Source: Calditrichota bacterium (lineage in GTDB: Bacteria; Calditrichota; Calditrichia; Calditrichales; Calditrichaceae). Taken from it: DNA of 36,598 nt. A model generated the notes under the pieces. It made no database searches and was not told the DNA's origin. It saw only the letters and a program-made list of their open reading frames with translations. The position numbers and the translations under genes are program-made. This document shows positions 8,481-17,692 of the stretch, in pieces. The stretch's first letter is position 1. Every line of letters begins with the position of its first letter. The stretch covers positions 1-36,598 of the forward strand of contig JAADIP010000211.1 of NCBI GenBank assembly GCA_013151275.1. The letters run 5' to 3'.

Positions 8481-9873
8481 TCTGAAATTCCAGATGTTTT
8501 TTCATCGATTCGATCTGATGTCTGAGATTAACATCCTGTTTCAGAAGTTTTTCTATCGTGTTAATCGAATGAATCACCGTGGAATGATCGCGCCCGCCGA
8601 AATGCAAACCGATGGTGATCAACGAGTAATTTGTCAGATGCTTTGCCAGGTACATCGCCACCTGTCTGGCGCGGACAATGTCTTTTTTACGGGTCTTAGC
8701 CCGTAAATGATCGGGAGAGAGATGGAAGATTTTTGCGGTATATTCCACAATATGCTCGATGGTCAGAATCTTTTTGTCGGGTCTGGCGATTTCGTTAACA
8801 ATTTGTCTGGCAAGTTCCAGCGTAGGCTCCGCCGCGGTAAAAGTAACCTGCGCCATAATTTTTGTCAACGCTCCTTCCAATTCCCGTACGTTTTCCACCA
8901 GATTTGCGGCTAAATACTCCAGCACGTCGCCCGGAATATCCAGATCGCTTTCGTCGCACTTTTTCCGCAGAATGGCTAAACGCGTTTCAAAATCGGGCGG
9001 CTGAACGTCAACGATTAATCCCCACTTGAACCGCGATATCAATCGTTCTTCCAAAGCCACCAATTCGTTAATGGGACGATCGGAGGTTAAAACGATCTGT
9101 TTGCCGTTTTGGTGCAAATCATTAAAAGTATGGAAAAATTCTTCCTGAGTTTTTCCTTTGTTGGAAAAAAAGTGAATGTCATCCAAAAGCAAAATATCGC
9201 ACGAGCGGTAGTAGGCGGAGAATTCCGAAATGCGGTTTTGCTGAATGGAATTGATGAAATGCGAGGTAAAGGTTTCGCTTGAGGTGTAATAGACCTTGGT
9301 CAACGGATATTTGGCAAGAGCGAAATTACCGATCGCTTGAATTAAGTGTGTTTTGCCGAGTCCGGTTCCGCCATAGATGATCAAAGGATTGTAATTGGTG
9401 CGTCCGGGCGAGGAAGCCACCGCGCGCGCCGCGGCGTAAGCAAAGTTGTTTCCGTCTCCGACGATAAAGTTATTAAATGTGTATCGCTCGTTAATCCGCG
9501 TGTAAAAAGGAGAATTGATCGTAGCCTGGGGAAAATTTGTCCTGTGATTTACCGAAGACGGCTGCAGGTCCGCGTCCATATAAGGCGAATCCGGGAGATT
9601 GTGATTTTTAATGTGATATTTTATTTTACGATGTTCTCCCAAAACCTGAACAATGGCGTTATTGAAAATCTTGGCGTAGTGATTGTCAATCCATTCGCAA
9701 AAAAAGCGGTTGGGAACCCTGAGCTCAAGGTATTGGGCGTCAAGGTTGACTAATTCGAGAGGCGCAAACCAGGTGTTAAAACTGCGAATATTTATGTACT
9801 CTTTTAGAACTTGTTGAATACTCTTCCAGACGGACTCTGATGTCGAGAGATTATGCGCTAATTCTGATTCCAT
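8476..9873 (-). CDS. dnaA: Chromosomal replication initiator protein DnaA
   Basis: DnaA binds DnaA boxes and melts the origin in its ATP form. The protein of 465 residues has domain I (about 1-85), a short linker, the AAA+ domain with Walker A (YGGTGLGKTHL, about residue 167), Walker B (LLLDDIHFF, about residue 229), an arginine-finger region (EERLISRFKWGL), and the domain IV helix-turn-helix signature GLHFGGRDHSTVIHSI. The frame allows an ATG at 9879, but AAGGA touches that codon directly, while the ATG at 9873 has AAGGA at a 6-nt spacing and is preferred. A DnaA box (9894-9902) lies just upstream, consistent with autoregulation. dnaN does not follow; the downstream side is the repeat region. 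Confidence 0.97.
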   Translation of the reverse strand: MESELAHNLSTSESVWKSIQQVLKEYINIRSFNTWFAPLELVNLDAQYLELRVPNRFFCEWIDNHYAKIFNNAIVQVLGEHRKIKYHIKNHNLPDSPYMDADLQPSSVNHRTNFPQATINSPFYTRINERYTFNNFIVGDGNNFAYAAARAVASSPGRTNYNPLIIYGGTGLGKTHLIQAIGNFALAKYPLTKVYYTSSETFTSHFINSIQQNRISEFSAYYRSCDILLLDDIHFFSNKGKTQEEFFHTFNDLHQNGKQIVLTSDRPINELVALEERLISRFKWGLIVDVQPPDFETRLAILRKKCDESDLDIPGDVLEYLAANLVENVRELEGALTKIMAQVTFTAAEPTLELARQIVNEIARPDKKILTIEHIVEYTAKIFHLSPDHLRAKTRKKDIVRARQVAMYLAKHLTNYSLITIGLHFGGRDHSTVIHSINTIEKLLKQDVNLRHQIESMKKHLEFQK

Positions 9874-9893
9874 TTCCATTCCTTATCGTTTAG

Positions 9894-9902
9894 TTATCCA
9901 CA
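9894..9902 (+). promoter_or_regulatory. DnaA box (TTATCCACA) near dnaA start
   Basis: Exact match to the E. coli R1-type 9-mer. It lies 21 nt upstream of the preferred dnaA ATG, a position suited to autorepression as well as origin function. Confidence 0.8.
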
Positions 9903-10063
9903 ATTTCCCGATTTTAAAGGATTTACGATTTATTAACGGACAAATAATTTGTTTATGTTGTAATTTTTAACAAACATAGCCATAACATTAAAATAATTAA
10001 CAAGTTATGACCGATCGATGCTGTAAGTTTATGAAATCATTGAGATCGACGTTATTTCCTGAC

Positions 10064-10099
10064 TGTGAATAAGCGCCGGTTATCCACAAATTATCCACA
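10064..10099. promoter_or_regulatory. Cluster of three DnaA boxes
   Basis: TGTGAATAA at 10064-10072 (minus-strand TTATTCACA) and two direct TTATCCACA boxes at 10080-10088 and 10091-10099. The two direct boxes are one helical turn apart, which favours cooperative DnaA binding. Confidence 0.8.
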
Positions 10100-10236
10100 A
10101 CCAGTGTGCGTCCCTTTAACATTTTAATATTCTACTAATAAAAATCAAGTAAACTGCAAGATTTTTTTTTGGGTTTTTTACGGTTAAAATGTAGTTAATC
10201 GCTTGAAAATTAATAAGAAACTTTACCCAAAAAAAA

Positions 10237-10250
10237 TGTTTCACGAAACA
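10237..10250. promoter_or_regulatory. parS-like half palindrome
   Basis: TGTTTCACGAAACA resembles the ParB site TGTTTCACGTGAAACA with the two central-right bases GT missing. The GTTTC/GAAAC arms are intact. parS sites normally cluster near oriC, which fits the place. An alternative is a weak hairpin (ACGAAA with TTTCGT at 10256-10261). Low confidence. Confidence 0.3.
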
Positions 10251-10423
10251 CGTTTTTTCGTAATAATATCCTGAATTAAAATGGAAATGTAAATGAAGTC
10301 AGTTTTTTAAGGAAAAAAGGTAACCAAAAAACTTTATTGTTAAATTTTTTTAGGATAGAAAATTATTTCGGCTAAGCTAATCGTTTTTGAATTAAAAAAT
10401 CCAGACGCTATGAAATTTTAAAA

Positions 10424-10792
10424 TTATTCGCCTAATAATTCGCTCACTATGTTCAGTAAGCTTTTTGGATCGAACGGTTTACTGATGGTTTTTGTCACAC
10501 CCAGTTTTTTGGCTATGCTCAGGTAACTGTTGGCGTCCAACTGCCCGCCGCCCGACATGGCAATTATTTTGGTCTTTGGTAGTTTTTTCTTTATCTCAAT
10601 GATCGTCTCTATTCCCTCTTTATCCGGCATAATAATATCGGTGATAATCAGATTAACCGATTCATTCTCTAAAATTTCGAGCGCTCTGTTACCATTCTCG
10701 GCTTCGATAACATGATACCCGTTAGATTCCAAAATTTCGTAAAGTAATTCGCGAATTAAATCGTCGTCATCAACAATTAGAATTTTTTTCAT
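10424..10792 (-). CDS. Single-domain response regulator (CheY-like receiver)
   Basis: A 122-residue stand-alone receiver domain without an output domain. It has the acidic pocket (VDDDD near the N-terminus), the phospho-acceptor Asp in IITDIIMPD, the conserved Ser in IIAMSGGG (Thr in many CheYs) and the Lys in TISKPFDP. Such proteins act as phosphorelay intermediates or through protein-protein contacts. The frame opens at a TTG at 10816, but the ATG at 10792 gives the canonical N-terminus MKKILIVDDDD and has a GGTG-like site 5 nt upstream. No cognate kinase is adjacent; the hybrid kinase at 4443-6890 is the nearest. It lies just beyond the candidate origin. Confidence 0.93.
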   Translation of the reverse strand: MKKILIVDDDDLIRELLYEILESNGYHVIEAENGNRALEILENESVNLIITDIIMPDKEGIETIIEIKKKLPKTKIIAMSGGGQLDANSYLSIAKKLGVTKTISKPFDPKSLLNIVSELLGE

Positions 10793-11305
10793 ACTCACAC
10801 CGTTTTTCTGTTCCAACTATTTTAAGTTTACAAAGTTCTGTAAAAATTATCAATTTATTTTTTTTAAATTAAACCCTTAATTATTTCCGACGGTAAAAAG
10901 TTCCCGCAATAAATCATTAAGCGCCTGATGCCCCTCGTTGTGATTAATGAAAAGTATATATCGTAAGTTTTTTAAAAAATGTTAAATTAAAATGAATATT
11001 TGTTTGCATTTTGATCGAAGCGATAAAATCGAATCGTTCATTTGTACAAATTGCAATCGGAATAATCCGTCCTAAATTTAGAATTATTTAATGGCAGACG
11101 TCTGATAAATTGATTTAAATATCAAATTAATAAATAGTTAATACCGATTTTAATTAATTCCCGACAGGCTTCGTCGTCGCCGTGGCGTTAAGAAATATTT
11201 GCGGAATTAAATAAGTTACGGTTTTGAGCGGGAGCGTTTTACTTTTTGGTTCAAATTGAATCAATACGTAAATTATCGACGATCATTAAAAAGAAAGGAT
11301 TAAAA
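10793..11305. other. Gene-free AT-rich divergent spacer
   Basis: This 513-nt spacer separates the divergent response regulator and universal stress protein genes and must hold both promoters. I see no convincing coding frame, tRNA, terminator or long repeat. No -35/-10 pair stands out clearly enough to be marked. Confidence 0.6.
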
Positions 11306-12208
11306 ATGAGAATAAAAAAAATCCTTGTTCCGACGGATTTTTCTGAGACCGCCCGCGCCGCAGTGGATCAGGCGTTGTTTTTAACCGCCAAATATAATGC
11401 CGAGTTGACGGTGCTGCATGCGCGTTTGATGTTTGAAGACGATCCCTCCGAACTTCCCAAAAAATTAGCTTCTCTTGAAAAGGAAGAACACGATGTGGAA
11501 GCAAAGTTATTGTCGCGTTTAAAGGCAAAAACTTCGGAATACGCGCATTTAAAAATTCAACATGAAATAATCCGCGGCTATTCGGCTCCCTCGGCTATTC
11601 TGGGTTACATTAACAATAAGGAATTCGATTTGGTGGTTATCGGCACGCACGGTAGATCGGGTTTGGAGCATTTTTTGATCGGCAGCGTGGCGGAAAAGGT
11701 GGTTCGGTACGCCAGATGCCCGGTGCTTACAGTTCGATCGAAAGAATATATTACAGAGCAGTTCACCAAGATTGTTGTTCCTTTTGACTTCAGCGAACCG
11801 TCGATTTTAGCTTTAAAATCTGCCATAGAAGTAATGGATTCTCCCGAGAGTGAAATCCATTTGATTTATGTGGTAGAGGAGGAAGTTCATCCCGCACTGT
11901 ACGCCTGGGGGATGAGATCGGTGATTGAAATTATTCCGGATATTATTAGCAAGGTTGAAGAGAGAATGGAAAATATTGTGTCGCAAATTCCCGAACTTAA
12001 AAAGGCGAAAATTGTTAAAACCGTTCGGGAGGGAAAGCCGCACAAACAAATAAGCAAATATGTTGAGGAGGTTCAACCAGATTTAATCGTAATCGGAACG
12101 CACGGTTTGGTCGGACTCGATCGGTTTTTACTGGGAAGCACCACCGAGCGCGTTATTCGCTCGATAAAACAGCCGGTGCTCACGATTAAATTGAAAAATA
12201 TTATTTAA
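11306..12208 (+). CDS. Tandem-domain universal stress protein (UspA family)
   Basis: A 300-residue cytoplasmic protein made of two Usp domains (about 1-145 and 150-300). Each keeps the ATP-binding signature: [20 protein letters not shown] in the first and [20 protein letters not shown] in the second, so both halves may bind ATP. Tandem Usp proteins are induced by starvation, oxygen or redox stress in other bacteria. The frame opens at 11246, but the ATG at 11306 has AGGA at a 6-nt spacing and gives the typical [15 protein letters not shown]-terminus. uvrA follows after 56 nt, so partial co-expression with DNA repair is possible. Confidence 0.94.
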   Translation: MRIKKILVPTDFSETARAAVDQALFLTAKYNAELTVLHARLMFEDDPSELPKKLASLEKEEHDVEAKLLSRLKAKTSEYAHLKIQHEIIRGYSAPSAILGYINNKEFDLVVIGTHGRSGLEHFLIGSVAEKVVRYARCPVLTVRSKEYITEQFTKIVVPFDFSEPSILALKSAIEVMDSPESEIHLIYVVEEEVHPALYAWGMRSVIEIIPDIISKVEERMENIVSQIPELKKAKIVKTVREGKPHKQISKYVEEVQPDLIVIGTHGLVGLDRFLLGSTTERVIRSIKQPVLTIKLKNII

Positions 12209-12264
12209 ATCAATGTTAAGCGTTTGTGAATTTAAAAAGAAAATGGTTAATCGAGTGACAGCGA

Positions 12265-15090
12265 ATGAGTAAAAAGAATTACATTTTGGTTAAAGGAGCC
12301 CGCGAGCACAATTTAAAAAATATCGATGTTAAAATACCACGGGATAAATTTGTAGTTATTACCGGTTTGTCCGGATCGGGAAAATCGAGTCTTGCCTTTG
12401 ACACCATTTACGCCGAGGGACAGAGGCGCTACGTTGAATCGTTAAGCGCTTACGCGCGGCAGTTTTTGGGTTTGATGGAAAAACCCGATGTGGATTACAT
12501 CGAAGGCTTATCGCCGGCAATTTCGATAGAACAAAAATCAACAAGCAGAAATCCCCGCTCCACCGTAGGGACGGTAACGGAAATTTACGACTATCTGCGC
12601 CTGCTATTCGCCAGAATAGGCAAGCCCCATTGCTATCAGTGCGGTCGCCCGGTTGAAAGACAAACCGTCCAGCAAATCGTGGATACCATTCTGTCGTGGG
12701 ATGAAGGAACGCGCTTTCAGGTTTTATCTCCGGTGGTGAGAGGCAGAAAAGGCGAATACCGCGAGGTCTTTAACCAGTTCCGCAAAGACGGTTTTGTGCG
12801 GGTTCGGGTGGACGGCGAAATAAAATCGCTCGACGAAGAGATTACCTTGGAGAAAAATAAAAAGCACAATATCGAACTGGTGGTCGATCGCTTAATCTTA
12901 AACGGAGATATCCAAAAGCGGCTGACGGATTCGGTTGAATTGGCGATTAAGCAGAGCGGGGGATTGGTTTACATCAATAAACCGGAACGGGGCGAAGATG
13001 TGATGTTTAGCGAGCAATTTGCCTGTCCGCAGTGTAATCTGTCTTTCGAAGAGCCCGCTCCGCGCACCTTTTCTTTCAACAGTCCTTACGGCGCCTGTCC
13101 TAAATGCGACGGACTGGGCGTGCTTACCCAGATCGATCCCAAATTGATTGTGCCCGACGAAGACAAATCGATTAACGAGGGCGCAATTGCCATGCTCGGC
13201 GGTCGCCATGAAGGCTGGATTTACGAAATGATAACCAGCCTCGCCGTAAAACTGGGTTTTAGCTTAGATACTCCGTGGAAGGATTTACCTGAAGACATCC
13301 GGCAGGTTATTTTGTACGGCATGGGAGACGAACAGGTCAAATTTGTTTACAAGCGAAATAAAGCCTATCTGGAGTGGTACTCCAATTACGAAGGCATCGT
13401 AAACAATTTGTTGCGGCGTTACAAACAAACCAGCTCGGTGCATGTGCGGCGTTGGATCGAAGGTTTTATGAACAATCTGATTTGCGACGAATGCGGCGGA
13501 ACGCGATTGCGGAAAGAGGCTTTGGCTGTCACTCTCAACGGCAAAAACATTCATCAGGTCACGCAAATGTCGATTCGGGAAGCGAAAGAATTTTTTGAGA
13601 ATTTGTCGTTAACGGCTCAGGAAGAACAGATCGCCCGCCAAATTTTAAAGGAAATCCGGCAGCGCTTGCAGTTTTTAATCAATGTCGGTTTGGATTATTT
13701 AACGTTGAGCCGGACTGCGGGCACGCTTTCCGGAGGCGAGGCGCAGCGCATTCGTCTTGCAACGCAAATCGGCTCTCAGTTGGTAGGCGTGCTGTACATT
13801 CTGGACGAACCGAGTATCGGGCTTCATCAGCGGGATAATCAGAAATTGATTCATACGTTAAAACAATTGCGCAATCTGGGAAATACCGTTCTTGTGGTGG
13901 AACACGATCGGGAGACCATTGAAGAAGCGGATTATGTGATTGATCTTGGACCGAGAGCGGGAGTTCACGGAGGAGAAGTGATTGCCGTGGGAAAACCGTC
14001 GGCGATCGCCGAAAATTCAAAGAGCCTTACTGGACTCTATCTTTCTCACAAAAAGAGCATTCCGGTTCCCCGGAAAAGAAGAAAGGGGAACGGAAAGGAT
14101 CTGGTCGTTCTTAAAGCAAGCGGAAACAATCTGAAAAAGATCGACGTCAAATTTCCGCTTGGTAAATTCATTTGCGTGACCGGAGTGTCGGGTTCGGGAA
14201 AAAGCACGCTGGTTAACGAAACCCTGTACGCCGCGTTGTCGCGCTATTTTTACCGCACAAAAAAAACGCCTCTGCCGCACGAACGGATTGAAGGAATTGA
14301 AAATATCGATAAAGTCATCGATCTGGACCAGTCGCCGATAGGCAGAACGCCGCGCTCCAATCCGGCGACCTACACAGGCTTGTTTACTCCGATTCGCGAT
14401 TTATTCAGCCAGTTGCCCGAATCAAAAATCAGAGGATACAAACCCGGGCGATTCAGTTTTAATGTAAAAGGCGGGCGCTGCGAGCATTGTGAAGGCGACG
14501 GAATCAAAAAGATCGAAATGCACTTTTTGCCGGATGTTTACGTGCAGTGCGAGGTTTGCAAGGGCAAAAGGTACAATCGCGAAACTTTGCAGATAAAATA
14601 CAGAGGAAAATCAATCGCCGATGTTCTGAATATGACCGTGGAAGAGGCGTTGGAATTTTTGGCGAACATTCCGGCTGTAAAACGACGTTTGCAGACGCTT
14701 TATGACGTGGGTCTGGGCTATATCAAATTGGGACAATCGGCGACAACGTTATCCGGCGGTGAAGCCCAGCGCGTGAAACTTTCGAGCGAGCTGAGCAAGG
14801 TGGGCACGGGAAATACCCTTTACATTCTGGATGAGCCCACAACCGGTCTTCACTTTGAGGATATCAGCATGTTGCTTAACGTGTTGAATAAGCTGGTGGA
14901 AAAAGGAAACACGGTCATTGTAATCGAACATAACATGGATGTGATTAAAACCGCCGACTGGATTATCGATTTGGGACCCGAGGGCGGTGAAAACGGGGGA
15001 TACATCGTTGCCGAAGGAACGCCCGAGCAGGTCGCCAGACATCCGAAATCTTATACCGGCAAGTTTTTAAAAGCGGAATTAAATTTGTGA
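12265..15090 (+). CDS. uvrA: Excinuclease ABC subunit A
   Basis: UvrA is the damage-sensing ATPase of nucleotide-excision repair, acting as a dimer that loads UvrB. The 941-residue length is standard. The two ABC ATPase modules each show Walker A ([13 protein letters not shown] near residue 33; [13 protein letters not shown] near residue 639) and signature motifs ([13 protein letters not shown] near 488; [13 protein letters not shown] near 828), with Walker [13 protein letters not shown] and [12 protein letters not shown]. Zinc modules are CPQCNLSF...CPKCDGLG and CEHCEGDG...CEVCKGKRY; the insert with CYQCGRP is also normal. It starts an apparent operon with plsY (10 nt gap) and gcvT. uvrB and uvrC are not in the window. 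Confidence 0.98.
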   Translation: MSKKNYILVKGAREHNLKNIDVKIPRDKFVVITGLSGSGKSSLAFDTIYAEGQRRYVESLSAYARQFLGLMEKPDVDYIEGLSPAISIEQKSTSRNPRSTVGTVTEIYDYLRLLFARIGKPHCYQCGRPVERQTVQQIVDTILSWDEGTRFQVLSPVVRGRKGEYREVFNQFRKDGFVRVRVDGEIKSLDEEITLEKNKKHNIELVVDRLILNGDIQKRLTDSVELAIKQSGGLVYINKPERGEDVMFSEQFACPQCNLSFEEPAPRTFSFNSPYGACPKCDGLGVLTQIDPKLIVPDEDKSINEGAIAMLGGRHEGWIYEMITSLAVKLGFSLDTPWKDLPEDIRQVILYGMGDEQVKFVYKRNKAYLEWYSNYEGIVNNLLRRYKQTSSVHVRRWIEGFMNNLICDECGGTRLRKEALAVTLNGKNIHQVTQMSIREAKEFFENLSLTAQEEQIARQILKEIRQRLQFLINVGLDYLTLSRTAGTLSGGEAQRIRLATQIGSQLVGVLYILDEPSIGLHQRDNQKLIHTLKQLRNLGNTVLVVEHDRETIEEADYVIDLGPRAGVHGGEVIAVGKPSAIAENSKSLTGLYLSHKKSIPVPRKRRKGNGKDLVVLKASGNNLKKIDVKFPLGKFICVTGVSGSGKSTLVNETLYAALSRYFYRTKKTPLPHERIEGIENIDKVIDLDQSPIGRTPRSNPATYTGLFTPIRDLFSQLPESKIRGYKPGRFSFNVKGGRCEHCEGDGIKKIEMHFLPDVYVQCEVCKGKRYNRETLQIKYRGKSIADVLNMTVEEALEFLANIPAVKRRLQTLYDVGLGYIKLGQSATTLSGGEAQRVKLSSELSKVGTGNTLYILDEPTTGLHFEDISMLLNVLNKLVEKGNTVIVIEHNMDVIKTADWIIDLGPEGGENGGYIVAEGTPEQVARHPKSYTGKFLKAELNL

Positions 15091-15100
15091 GAAGTAAAAA

Positions 15101-15721
15101 ATGAACCCCGTGCATTTTACAGTTGTTTTTTTAATCTCCTATTCGATCGGTTCTGTTCCCTTCGCGTTTTTGGCTGTAAAATTATTTTATAAACAAGACC
15201 TGCGAAAAACGGGCAGCGGGGATGTGGGCGCTTTAAACGCCTACCGCATCAGGAAGAATAAACCGCTTGCCTTAAGCATCGCGCTTTTTGATCTTTTTAA
15301 GGGAATGCTCCCCGTCTGGTACGGGTTGACGCAATATCCTCAGGATTTTACGGTTGTCATTGTCGCCGTGGGAGGCGTTTTATTGGGGGATTTATTTCCG
15401 GTCTGGCTCGGCTTTAAAGGCGGACGAGGCTTGAATGTGGCAGCCGGAGCCTTATTGGTTGTTGAACCGCGGTTGGTTTTGATCTGGCTTGTTCTGTTTT
15501 TTGTTTTTTATCTGTTTATTCGTCAGCACATTATCGCAAATATGATTGCCACTTTCGGTCTGCCGGTATTCGTCTTTTTTACTCAAAACATTTATTTTAC
15601 TGATGATACACTATTACTTATATTAATCGTTTCTATGCTGATTTTTCAAAGACATCTGGAACGTATTCCGGATTTGGTGGAACAAAAACGTTTTAAAATT
15701 TCAAACGGAGATGAACCATGA
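15101..15721 (+). CDS. plsY: PlsY-family glycerol-3-phosphate acyltransferase, divergent
   Basis: PlsY transfers an acyl group from acyl-phosphate to glycerol-3-phosphate in the inner membrane, the first step of phospholipid synthesis. The 206-residue polytopic protein has the family start ISYSIGSVPFAFL and about five to six hydrophobic segments. Active-site motifs are recognisable but altered: motif 1 is GSGDVGALNAYR instead of GSGNxGATNxxR, motif 2 is FKGGRG instead of GGKG, and motif 3 around H185 (QRHLERI) lacks the usual Asn. It may be a specialised paralogue or of changed substrate range. It follows uvrA by 10 nt and overlaps gcvT by ATGA. Confidence 0.82.
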   Translation: MNPVHFTVVFLISYSIGSVPFAFLAVKLFYKQDLRKTGSGDVGALNAYRIRKNKPLALSIALFDLFKGMLPVWYGLTQYPQDFTVVIVAVGGVLLGDLFPVWLGFKGGRGLNVAAGALLVVEPRLVLIWLVLFFVFYLFIRQHIIANMIATFGLPVFVFFTQNIYFTDDTLLLILIVSMLIFQRHLERIPDLVEQKRFKISNGDEP

Positions 15722-16794
15722 ATCTTAAAAAAACTGCCTTGCACGATGTGCATGTTAATCTCGGCGCGCGGATGGTGGAATTTGCCGGATTTCGTATGCC
15801 CATCCAATATCACAGCATCCGCGACGAACATCGTCGCGTGCGGGAAACGGTCGGGGTGTTTGACGTCTCCCACATGGGAGAAATTATCATTAAAGGAACA
15901 AAAGCTTTGGATATGGTACAAAAAATAACCATCAACGACGCCTCGAAATTAGAGGTCGGTCAGGTTCAATATTCGGCAATGTGCTACGAGAACGGCGGAA
16001 TTGTCGATGATTTATTGGTGTATCGCTTTCCCGAACATTACATGCTTGTTGTGAACGCGGCTAATAAGGATAAAGATTACCGGTGGATATTAAAGAATAA
16101 GATTGACGGCTGCGAAGTAATTGACAAAAGCGACGAAATAACCCAGTTGGCTGTTCAGGGGAAAAAAGCGGAATCTACTCTGCAAAAATTGACCAGAGTC
16201 GATCTCGGCTCCGTAAAATATTACCGGTTTGTCGAAGACGAGTTAGCCGGGGCGCCGATGATCATTTCGCGAACCGGTTATACGGGCGAGCCGGGTTTTG
16301 AACTTTATTTTGAAAACAAATACGCCGCGGATGTGTGGAATAAAGTAATGGAAGCCGGAAAGGAATTCGACATAGAACCTATCGGTCTGGGAGCAAGAGA
16401 TTCATTGCGTCTGGAAAAGAAGATGTGCCTTTACGGTAACGATATCGATGAAACCACAAATCCCATCGAGGCGGGATTGAGCTGGATAACAAAACTGGAC
16501 AAAGGCGACTTTATCGGAAGAGAAGCGATTCTTAAAGTAAAAGAAGAAGGTCCCAAACGTAAATTGGTAGCCATCATCATGGAGGGACAGGGATTCCCTC
16601 GCCACGGTTATAAAATTTTTAAAGGCGAAAAGGAAGTGGGATACGTAACAAGCGGCACTGTTTCTCCGATATTGAATCAGGGAATTGCCATGGGGTATGT
16701 GGCAGCCGAATTCGCCAAAGTGGGAACGGAATTGGAAATCGATATCCGCGGAAGAAGGGTTCCCGCTAAAATAATAAAACCGCCTTTTGTGTGA
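15718..16794 (+). CDS. gcvT: Aminomethyltransferase (glycine cleavage system T protein)
   Basis: GcvT moves the aminomethyl carbon from the H-protein lipoyl arm to tetrahydrofolate, releasing ammonia. The 358 residues match the family length. Typical motifs are the N-terminal LHDVHVNLGARMVEFAGFRMP, VFDVSHMGEI, TGYTGEPGFELYF, LGARDSLRLEKKMCLYGND and the C-terminal barrel ending in GYVTSGTVSPILNQGIAMGYV. GGAG lies 7 nt before the ATG. The gene overlaps plsY by four bases and ends at a strong terminator. The other glycine-cleavage genes (gcvP, gcvH) are not here, so gcvT is separated from its partners. Confidence 0.97.
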   Translation: MNLKKTALHDVHVNLGARMVEFAGFRMPIQYHSIRDEHRRVRETVGVFDVSHMGEIIIKGTKALDMVQKITINDASKLEVGQVQYSAMCYENGGIVDDLLVYRFPEHYMLVVNAANKDKDYRWILKNKIDGCEVIDKSDEITQLAVQGKKAESTLQKLTRVDLGSVKYYRFVEDELAGAPMIISRTGYTGEPGFELYFENKYAADVWNKVMEAGKEFDIEPIGLGARDSLRLEKKMCLYGNDIDETTNPIEAGLSWITKLDKGDFIGREAILKVKEEGPKRKLVAIIMEGQGFPRHGYKIFKGEKEVGYVTSGTVSPILNQGIAMGYVAAEFAKVGTELEIDIRGRRVPAKIIKPPFV

Positions 16795-16818
16795 GAGTTA
16801 ACGAGGTGGTAAAAAATT

Positions 16819-16843
16819 AAAAAGGGCGCCGCGCCCTTTTTTT
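16819..16843 (+). terminator. Rho-independent terminator after gcvT
   Basis: The stem AAAAAGGGCG/CGCCCTTTTT (10 bp) with a CCG loop is followed by a T run. It lies 24 nt after the gcvT stop and closes the uvrA-plsY-gcvT unit. Confidence 0.9.
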
Positions 16844-16870
16844 GTTCAACAACAAATCAATTGAGTGTTT

Positions 16871-17602
16871 ATGAGAAAAGCGGATATCCGATTCACGGCG
16901 GGCGATTTCATCGATTTTGAAAATTCAATAGTCGTGGTTATCGATGTGTTAAGGGCAAGCTCAACCATTGTTACGGCGCTTGCAAACGGGTGCTCGGCGA
17001 TTATTCCCGTCGGGTCGCTCAGCGAATCTCTGAAAACCGCGGCTGAGTTTGATGACGCGCTTTTAGCGGGAGAACGCGATTCAATAAAGCCCGCACACTT
17101 TGATCTGGGAAATTCGCCTCTTGAATATACCGGTAAGCGGGTTAAAGGCAGAACCATCGTATTCACAACCACAAACGGAACCAAAGCCTTAAAAAGCATT
17201 GAAAACGCCTCCGAGGTTCTGATCGGCTCCTTTTTAAATTTGCTGCAGGTTGCCCGTTATTTATCGACCGGCAAACAGGATGTCGCGTTTTACTGCGCCG
17301 GCACAAACGGACAATTTTCTCTGGAAGACACGCTGTGCGCGACCTTGATTCTCAGAAAAATATTAAAAGAACAAGAGGCGATGCGGCTTTCGGATAGCGC
17401 GAAATGGTCGCTGGAAGCCAGCCTGAAATTTATTCGACCGCAGGATGAGAACAATGCCGCGGAAATTCTGCGCGTAATAAAAACAAGCGCCCACGCCAAA
17501 ACCTTAATAAATTCGGGATTCGAAAAAGATGTCAGCTACTGCGCGAGATTAAACGAGATAAAAATCATTCCCCGTTTAAAGGAAGGCAAATTAATAAAAT
17601 AA
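16871..17602 (+). CDS. comB: 2-phosphosulfolactate phosphatase family protein (ComB)
   Basis: ComB hydrolyses 2-phosphosulfolactate to sulfolactate, a step of coenzyme M synthesis in methanogens; bacterial homologues are common where coenzyme M is unknown, and their role is uncertain. The protein of 243 residues shows the family block VVIDVLRASSTIVTALANGC, the middle LLAGERDSIKPAHFDLGNSP and IVFTTTNGTKAL, and FYCAGTNGQFSLEDTLCA. A GTG at 16865 is also in frame, but ATG at 16871 fits homologues; neither has a clear ribosome site. It stands between a terminator and the ftsK promoter region. No comA or comC is nearby, so substrate is inferred only from family membership. Confidence 0.88.
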   Translation: MRKADIRFTAGDFIDFENSIVVVIDVLRASSTIVTALANGCSAIIPVGSLSESLKTAAEFDDALLAGERDSIKPAHFDLGNSPLEYTGKRVKGRTIVFTTTNGTKALKSIENASEVLIGSFLNLLQVARYLSTGKQDVAFYCAGTNGQFSLEDTLCATLILRKILKEQEAMRLSDSAKWSLEASLKFIRPQDENNAAEILRVIKTSAHAKTLINSGFEKDVSYCARLNEIKIIPRLKEGKLIK

Positions 17603-17625
17603 AACAACTTATAAAGGGCGGCAAC

Positions 17626-17654
17626 TTGTTTTTGCAGACTGGAATCCGTAAATT
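17626..17654 (+). promoter_or_regulatory. Possible sigma-70-type promoter before ftsK
   Basis: TTGTTT (17626-17631) and TAAATT (17649-17654) are spaced by 17 nt, 39 nt before the ftsK start. Each hexamer matches consensus at four of six positions. Confidence 0.3.
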
Positions 17655-17692
17655 ACACTTTAAACTTTTTATTAAATTTCTCAAAATGGAAA

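Larger units (their letters stand above)
9874..10423. other. Candidate replication origin (oriC) upstream of dnaA
   Basis: This AT-rich gene-free stretch carries three perfect TTATCCACA boxes (9894-9902, 10080-10088 and 10091-10099, the last two 11 nt apart in direct orientation) and a TTATTCACA box on the minus strand (10064-10072). The three clustered boxes are followed by a GC-richer spacer and a strongly AT-rich tract (about 10118-10240) containing CTACTAATAA, a possible unwinding element with a weak DnaA-trio-like look. Location next to dnaA, box density and AT-richness agree with bacterial origins. Function is inferred. Confidence 0.72.
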
